From Thermohalobaculum sp039817245 (lineage in GTDB: Bacteria > Pseudomonadota > Alphaproteobacteria > Rhodobacterales > Rhodobacteraceae), in NCBI GenBank assembly GCA_039817245.1, contig JBCBWF010000171.1, positions 1 to 10,013 of the forward strand: 10,013 bases of DNA, given 5' to 3'. The position numbers and the translations under genes are program-made. Below the pieces are notes generated by a model. The model was not told the DNA's origin, did not search any database, and was given only the letters and a program-made list of their open reading frames with translations. Of the stretch, positions 6,190 through 10,013 are shown in pieces. Positions within the stretch are counted from its first letter, which is position 1; each line of letters begins with the position of its first letter.

Positions 6190-6447
6190 TCAGATCGGCT
6201 GCCCGGCGATCGCGGGCGGGTGGGCGCGGTCCTGCGGGGCGGCGATGGAGAGCTCGCATTTCGCGTCCTCCTCGATCCAGGCGCCGCCCGCATCGCGGCA
6301 GGCATCCGCCCCGATGCTCGAGCCGAGCAGAAGCCACATCACCGCGGCCAGCGCCGCGCGCCCGGCCACATCGGGCATGGCGATCAGAAAGAGCATCACG
6401 GCGAGGCCGACGGTGGAGAGCGCCATGATGATCCGCACGGGCCTCAT
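6190..6447 (-). CDS. Small two-helix membrane protein with a two-cysteine tail
   Basis: I do not recognise a named family. The product is 85 residues with two hydrophobic helices, about 6-26 (IIMALSTVGLAVMLFLIAMPD) and 31-46, followed by a polar tail containing C50-RDAGGAW-IEEDAK-C64. This C-x3-GG-x-W-x6-C pattern is seen in various small envelope proteins and suggests a disulfide outside the cytoplasm, though that is inference. Its ATG overlaps the stop of the ATP-grasp gene (ATGA at 6447-6444), which implies translational coupling and makes it a real gene despite its size. It ends 38 nt before the SGNH gene start. With the SGNH protein it would form a membrane-linked pair inside an otherwise cytoplasmic gene cluster. 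Confidence 0.75.
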   Translation of the reverse strand: MRPVRIIMALSTVGLAVMLFLIAMPDVAGRAALAAVMWLLLGSSIGADACRDAGGAWIEEDAKCELSIAAPQDRAHPPAIAGQPI

Positions 6448-7850
6448 TCGGTCAGCACCCAGGTATCCTTCACCCCGCCGCCCTGGCTGGAGTTGACCAC
6501 CAGCGAGCCCTCGCGCAGCGCCACGCGCGTGAGCCCGCCCGGCACGAGGCGCATGGATTTGCCGACGAGGCAGAAGGGGCGGAAGTCCACATGCCGCGCG
6601 CCGATTCCCGAGGGCGCCAGCGTCGGCGTGGCGGAGAGATCGAGGGTGGGCTGCGCGATGAAGCCCTCCGGGTTACCGCGCACCCGCTCCGCATAGGCCG
6701 CGCACTGCTCGGCGGTGGATTTCGGGCCGATCAGCATGCCGTAGCCGCCGGAGCCGTGGACCTCCTTCACCACCAGCTCCTCGATCCGGTCGAGCACCTC
6801 GGCGCATTCGTCGGCGATGCCGCAGCGCCAGGTGGGCACGTTTTCGAGGATCGGGCTCTCGCCGAGATAGAAGCGGATCATCTCCGGCACATAGGCGTAG
6901 ACGGCCTTGTCATCCGCCACGCCCGCGCCGGGGGCCGAGCAGAGCGTGACCCCGCCGGCGCGGTAGACGTTGAAGAGCCCCGGCACGCCCAGCACGCTGT
7001 CCGGCCGGAAGGCGAGCGGGTCGAGAAAGTCGTCGTCGATGCGCTTGTAGATCACATCCACCCGCTGCGGCCCGCGTGTGGTGCGCATCCAGCAGAGGCC
7101 CTCGTCGACGAAGAGATCCTGCGGCTCGACGAGCTCGACACCCATGAGATCGGCGAGGAAGGAGTGCTCGTAATAGGCCGAGTTGAAGGAGCCGGGCGTG
7201 AGGACCACCACGTTCGGGTCCTCCTTGCAGGCGGGCGGGGCGACCTCCTCCAGCGTGGCGCGCAGATCGTCCGGATAGCGGTCCACCGGCTCCACCGCGC
7301 CGCCCGAGAAGAGCTCGGGGAACATGCGCATCATGATCTCGCGGTTCTCCAGCATGTAGCTGACGCCGGAGGGGGTGCGGCAGTTGTCCTCGAGCACGAG
7401 GAACTTGCTCGGCGAGGTGCGCACGATATCGATGCCGACGATATGCGAGTAGACCTTGCCCGGAGGCTCGACGCCGACCATGGCGGGCTGGAAGGCCTCG
7501 TTGCGGTAGATCAGCCGCTCGGGCACGATGCCGGCGCGCATGATCTCGCCGCGGTGGTAGACATCGTAGAGAAAGGCGTTGAGCGCGCGGGCGCGCTGGC
7601 GGATGCCGCGGTCGAGCCGGCGCCACTCCTCCGCCGCGAAGACGCGCGGGATGAGGTCGAAGGGGATCAGCCGCTCCGGATCGCCGCCCTCGCCATAGAC
7701 CGCGAAGGTGATGCCGATGCGCCGGAAGATGGCCTCCGCCTCTGCCGAGCGCTTGCGCAGGAGATCGAGGCCGGCGCTGTCGATCCAGTCCGCCACGCGC
7801 GCATAGGGTGCGCGGATGCCGCCGTCCTCGAGGCTCATTTCGTTGAACAT
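6444..7850 (-). CDS. Circularly permuted ATP-grasp family protein
   Basis: The 468-residue protein belongs to the circularly permuted ATP-grasp type 2 family (formerly DUF404/DUF407), predicted amide-bond-forming ligases. Visible family motifs in order: VYGEGGDPERLIPFDLIPR (51-69), FLVLEDNCRTPSGVSYM (150-166), VDVIYKRIDDDFLDP (264-278), GGVTLCSAPGAGVADDK (299-315), the glycine-rich ATP loop VVKEVHGSGGYGMLIGP (360-376), DFRPF (422-426) and NSSQGGGVKDTWV (453-465). Length matches the family. The start at 7850 is preceded on the minus strand by GGAGGGG with 3-5 nt spacing; the frame stays open upstream to 9413 only as an antisense shadow of the methyltransferase gene. It is the first gene of the cluster and should be transcribed from the region 7895-7923. 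The linkage to alpha-E, transglutaminase and Anbu is a known pattern; the substrates of ligation are not known. Confidence 0.95.
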   Translation of the reverse strand: MFNEMSLEDGGIRAPYARVADWIDSAGLDLLRKRSAEAEAIFRRIGITFAVYGEGGDPERLIPFDLIPRVFAAEEWRRLDRGIRQRARALNAFLYDVYHRGEIMRAGIVPERLIYRNEAFQPAMVGVEPPGKVYSHIVGIDIVRTSPSKFLVLEDNCRTPSGVSYMLENREIMMRMFPELFSGGAVEPVDRYPDDLRATLEEVAPPACKEDPNVVVLTPGSFNSAYYEHSFLADLMGVELVEPQDLFVDEGLCWMRTTRGPQRVDVIYKRIDDDFLDPLAFRPDSVLGVPGLFNVYRAGGVTLCSAPGAGVADDKAVYAYVPEMIRFYLGESPILENVPTWRCGIADECAEVLDRIEELVVKEVHGSGGYGMLIGPKSTAEQCAAYAERVRGNPEGFIAQPTLDLSATPTLAPSGIGARHVDFRPFCLVGKSMRLVPGGLTRVALREGSLVVNSSQGGGVKDTWVLTE

Positions 7851-7894
7851 TGCCCCTCCGGCCGGCTTTGCCCGGCTCCACCCGTGTCCAGAGA

Positions 7895-7923
7895 ACATTA
7901 GCGAGGCTGGCCGGGGGCGCAAG
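7895..7923 (-). promoter_or_regulatory. Candidate promoter of the ATP-grasp cluster
   Basis: On the minus strand CTTGCG (plus strand 7918-7923) and TAATGT (plus strand 7895-7900) are separated by 17 bp, 45 nt upstream of the ATP-grasp start. Both hexamers are weak matches to the sigma-70 consensus, but the CTTGC...TAAT arrangement is common in alphaproteobacterial promoters. The rest of the divergent spacer shows no better candidate on this strand. Confidence 0.4.
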
Positions 7924-8052
7924 CGCCTGCCGGCGCGATCTGGGAGCAGGCCCGGGGGCAGCGGCAAAGATTTGCGGCAGGGTCCGGTCAGGTGCCCAGC
8001 CCGGCGGCAGCGGGCGCGGTATGGTTGCGACGCGCGCGGGTCGCATCCCGGC

Positions 8053-8081
8053 TTGGCAGGCGTCCTCCCGCTCTGTATACG
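8053..8081 (+). promoter_or_regulatory. Sigma-70-type promoter of the methyltransferase gene
   Basis: TTGGCA (8053-8058, five of six bases) and TATACG (8076-8081, four of six) are separated by exactly 17 bp. Transcription would start near 8088, leaving a leader of about 20 nt that holds little more than the Shine-Dalgarno. Confidence 0.6.
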
Positions 8082-8092
8082 AGATGTACACA
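8074..8092. promoter_or_regulatory. Candidate operator overlapping the -10 element
   Basis: TGTATAC and TGTACA, both containing palindromic hexamers (GTATAC, TGTACA), lie 4 nt apart and cover the -10 box and start site of the methyltransferase promoter. The arrangement resembles operators of dimeric HTH repressors such as GntR-family proteins. No regulator gene is adjacent. Confidence 0.35.
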
Positions 8093-8108
8093 ACAAGGGA
8101 GGGCGGCG

Positions 8109-9656
8109 ATGGGCGCGACCGTTGCGACACGGCGTGGCGGCAGGGGCGAACGGCGCGAGCGCCGCGCCGCGCCGGACATTGCGATGCTGCCGGCGCTGAA
8201 GCGCGGCCTGCCGCTGGTCGAGCCGCTCAGCGAGGCGCAGGTTGCGCGGATCGACGACGCCTCCATGGGCATTCTCGAGGATGTGGGCGTGGTCTTCCGC
8301 GACCCGGTGGCGCTCGAGGACTGGCGCCGCGCCGGGGCGGATGTGCGCGGCGAGCGTGTCCATCTCGACCGCGCCATGGTGCGCGCGCTGATCGCCAGCA
8401 TCCCCTCCGAGATCACGCTGGTGGCGCGCGACCCGGCCAAGAGCGTGCCGCTCGGCGGGGACCGCGCGATCTTCGTGCCGATGACCGGCGCGCCCTATCT
8501 GCGCGATCTGGAGGATGTGCGCCGCGGGCCCACGCTCGACGACCTCGCGATGTTCCACAAGCTCGCCCATGTCTCGCCGGCGCTGCATTCGAGCGCGCAT
8601 CACATCGTCGAGCCGATGGACCATCCGGTGAGCCACCGCCATCTGCGGATCACCTATTCCTCGATGAAGCACAGCGACAAGACGTTCATGGGGATGACGA
8701 CCTCCGGACGGAACGCGGAGGATGTGCTGGAGATGTGCGCGCTCCTCTTCGGCGCCGACTTCATGGAGGAGAACGCGGTCGTCGTCGGCAACTGCAACGG
8801 CAACTCGCCGCTGGTGTGGGACGAGACGATGCTCTCGGCGATGCGCGCCTTCAACCGGCGCAACCAGCCGGTGCTCTGCTCGCCCTTCGTGCTGGGCGGC
8901 GCGAACACGCCGGCCTCCGTGGCGCCGACGATCGCGCAGCTGAACGCCGAGGCGCTCTCGGCGCTGGCCTATACGCAGGTGGTGCGGAAGGGCTGCCCGG
9001 CGATCTACGGGCATTACCTCAGCACGGTCTCCATGGCCTCGGGCGCGCCCATGGCGGGTACGCCGGAGATCAGCCTGATGAACTTCATGATCGGCCAGAT
9101 GGCGCGGTATTACGATGTGCCCTGGCGCACCTCCAATACGCTCGGCGGCGCGAAGACGCTGGACGCGCAGGCCGGCTACGAGAGTGCCACGACCCTGATG
9201 GCGGTGCTGCTCGCGGGGGCCAACTATCTCTGGCACTCGGCCGGCTGGAACGAGGGCGGGATGCACTGCTCGGTCGCGAAATTCGTGGTGGATGCCGAGC
9301 AATGCGCGATGGGCTACCGGATGGCCGAGGGCGTGCGCTGGGACGATTTCGATGAGGCGCTGGCGGCGGTGCGCGATATCGGGCCGGGGGGGCACTATCT
9401 CGGCCATCCGCACACGCTGGCGAACTTCCAGCGCGCCTTCTTCATGCCGAAGCTGCTGGACAACAACGCAATCGAGCAGTGGCAGGCGGATGGGGCGCTC
9501 GACACCACGGCGCGCGCACTGGCCCGGGCGCGCACCCTGCTCGCCGGCTACGAGGAACCGGCACTGGACCCTGCGCGGGACGACGCGCTCCGCGACTACA
9601 TCGCCCGGCGCGAGCGCGAGATCCCCGCCGAGGACGCCCTCAACCAGACCTTCTAG
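8109..9656 (+). CDS. Trimethylamine methyltransferase (MttB) superfamily protein, non-pyrrolysine type
   Basis: The 515-residue protein belongs to the MttB family, corrinoid-dependent methyltransferases that move a methyl group from methylated amines or betaines to a cobalamin protein. Family features include MGILEDVGVVFRDP (53-66), the catalytic-barrel stretches VVVGNCNGNSPLVWDETM (224-241) and PVLCSPFVLGGANTPAS (254-270), and GHYLSTVSMASGAPMAGTPE (301-320), the part that lies near the pyrrolysine site in true trimethylamine enzymes. No in-frame TAG occurs before the stop, so it is a non-pyrrolysine member; known ones act on quaternary amines such as glycine betaine, proline betaine or carnitine. 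ATG 8109 follows AAGGGAGGG (8095-8103); the frame extends to 7992 without support. No corrinoid protein gene is visible next to it. The stop codon is TAG, but the length is already complete. Confidence 0.93.
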   Translation: MGATVATRRGGRGERRERRAAPDIAMLPALKRGLPLVEPLSEAQVARIDDASMGILEDVGVVFRDPVALEDWRRAGADVRGERVHLDRAMVRALIASIPSEITLVARDPAKSVPLGGDRAIFVPMTGAPYLRDLEDVRRGPTLDDLAMFHKLAHVSPALHSSAHHIVEPMDHPVSHRHLRITYSSMKHSDKTFMGMTTSGRNAEDVLEMCALLFGADFMEENAVVVGNCNGNSPLVWDETMLSAMRAFNRRNQPVLCSPFVLGGANTPASVAPTIAQLNAEALSALAYTQVVRKGCPAIYGHYLSTVSMASGAPMAGTPEISLMNFMIGQMARYYDVPWRTSNTLGGAKTLDAQAGYESATTLMAVLLAGANYLWHSAGWNEGGMHCSVAKFVVDAEQCAMGYRMAEGVRWDDFDEALAAVRDIGPGGHYLGHPHTLANFQRAFFMPKLLDNNAIEQWQADGALDTTARALARARTLLAGYEEPALDPARDDALRDYIARREREIPAEDALNQTF

Positions 9657-9673
9657 CCGCGGGCCTCGGCATC

Positions 9674-9683
9674 GGGGGGGGGG
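9674..9683 (+). repeat. Homopolymer run of ten G
   Basis: Ten consecutive G follow the methyltransferase stop by 17 nt and are followed by another run of five G. It is outside coding sequence, so length changes would not shift a frame in this window. It may also be a place where the assembly is uncertain. Confidence 0.9.
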
Positions 9684-9690
9684 ATGGGGG

Positions 9691-9758
9691 TGCGGCCGCT
9701 CCCACCCACGTCATTCTGGGCACGGAATTAAGAACATAGAGTGAACATGTGCGGTCCG
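9691..9758 (+). repeat. Second copy of the LexA-box repeat
   Basis: Positions 9693-9758 align without gaps to 2515-2580: the first 28 bases are identical and about 55 of 66 match overall. The left-end sequence TGCGGCCGCTCCC also equals the outer end of the inverted arm at 2650-2662. A clear inverted right arm is not seen within the next 150 bp; the sequence at about 9822-9838 is only loosely similar. The copy may therefore be truncated or only a half element. Confidence 0.75.
9732..9746. promoter_or_regulatory. LexA-type SOS box (GAAC-N7-GAAC), copy 2
   Basis: GAAC at 9732-9735 and at 9743-9746 with a 7-base spacer. The two copies differ at the centre of the spacer (TATTGT against TAGAGT) but keep both GAAC half-sites and the flanks GAACATA and GTGAAC. 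It would suit a gene or RNA starting to the right, but none is evident before the window ends. Confidence 0.5.
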
Positions 9759-10013
9759 TGGCTTGAGGTTCCCTGTTCGGGGGAAGCCAGGCGGTGGGGG
9801 GACGGAGCCGCCGTTCAGGGCGAGAGGGGAGGAGGCCGCGGCTTGCTGTATCGAAAGGCCCGCGCCCGTCCGGTCGGCGCATGGACCGACTCAAGGAACG
9901 CCGTGGCGCGGAGGGCCGGGCGCGACAGATCCGCGCTCGACGGTTGGCGCAAGGGCCGCGAGCCGGCAGCGATGTGACCGGCCGCGCCGGCGAAACCCCG
10001 GTCGCCCTGTGAC
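9759..10013. other. Gene-free region with GC-rich inverted repeats
   Basis: No open frame here has both a ribosome binding site and a recognisable product. Inverted repeats are present: CGCGCCCG/CGGGCGCG (9861-9868, 9917-9924) enclosing a smaller GTCGG/CCGAC pair, and GACCGG/CCGGTC (9976-9981, 9998-10003). A 43-residue frame from 9881 to 10012 is Arg-rich and unconvincing. The region could be a leader of a gene beyond the window, a structured RNA, or plain GC-rich spacer. Confidence 0.35.

Noticed and set aside
7851..9413. The ATP-grasp frame stays open on the minus strand through most of the methyltransferase gene, suggesting a 989-residue protein
   Set aside because: The extra 521 residues are His/Arg-rich shadow sequence opposite a clear MttB gene; the ATP-grasp family length is complete from 7850, where a Shine-Dalgarno is present.
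9654..9656. TAG stop of the MttB-family gene read through as pyrrolysine
   Set aside because: The protein already has full family length there, the pyrrolysine position in true MttB is internal, and what follows is low-complexity poly-Gly coding sequence.
9741..9977. Plus-strand frame of 78 residues overlapping the second LexA-type box
   Set aside because: Arg/Gly-rich composition without a ribosome binding site; it begins inside the conserved box and resembles no protein I know.
1..10013. CRISPR arrays, tRNA or rRNA genes
   Set aside because: No regularly spaced repeats with unique spacers, and no recognisable tRNA or rRNA signature on either strand.

Overview
The window is high-GC DNA with dense coding and looks like an alphaproteobacterium of the Rhodobacterales type. 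The clearest marker is a RegA/PrrA/ActR redox response regulator with the family's typical C-terminus. The intergenic repeats (GGGCTTGACCC / GTCCCGGGTCAAG type) and two GAAC-N7-GAAC direct repeats, the LexA-box form of Alphaproteobacteria, fit this. The assignment rests on pattern recognition, not on a search.

Layout. 1-242 is the 3' end of a plus-strand gene, probably a patatin-like phospholipase. Two back-to-back hairpin terminators (249-323) separate it from a minus-strand cupin gene (346-723). A carboxymuconolactone-decarboxylase-family gene is divergent from the cupin (896-1300, +). Next come regA (1482-2030, +) and a three-helix membrane protein whose likely TTG start lies 9 nt after the regA stop (2039-2359, +). 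2360-2703 has no gene and is built of repeats: an 11-bp tandem array inside a ~99-bp imperfect palindrome, then a 146-bp element with 23-bp inverted ends carrying a LexA-type box.

7850-2704 is a minus-strand cluster in the order: circularly permuted ATP-grasp protein, 85-aa membrane protein (ATGA overlap), membrane-anchored SGNH-hydrolase-like protein, alpha-E protein, transglutaminase-like protein, and, after 170 bp containing a dispersed repeat, the proteasome-like peptidase Anbu. ATP-grasp, alpha-E, transglutaminase and Anbu are a recurrent bacterial neighbourhood, thought to be a peptide ligation/cleavage system whose substrate is not settled. The SGNH protein and the small two-cysteine membrane protein inside it are not parts I know from the usual set, and they are the most promising new elements here.

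8109-9656 (+) encodes a trimethylamine methyltransferase (MttB)-family protein without an internal amber codon. It is divergent from the ATP-grasp gene and has a good sigma-70-type promoter overlapped by a palindromic operator-like sequence. 9657-10013 has no convincing gene. It holds a 10-G tract, a second copy of the LexA-box repeat (about 55 of 66 positions identical to the first) and GC-rich inverted repeats.
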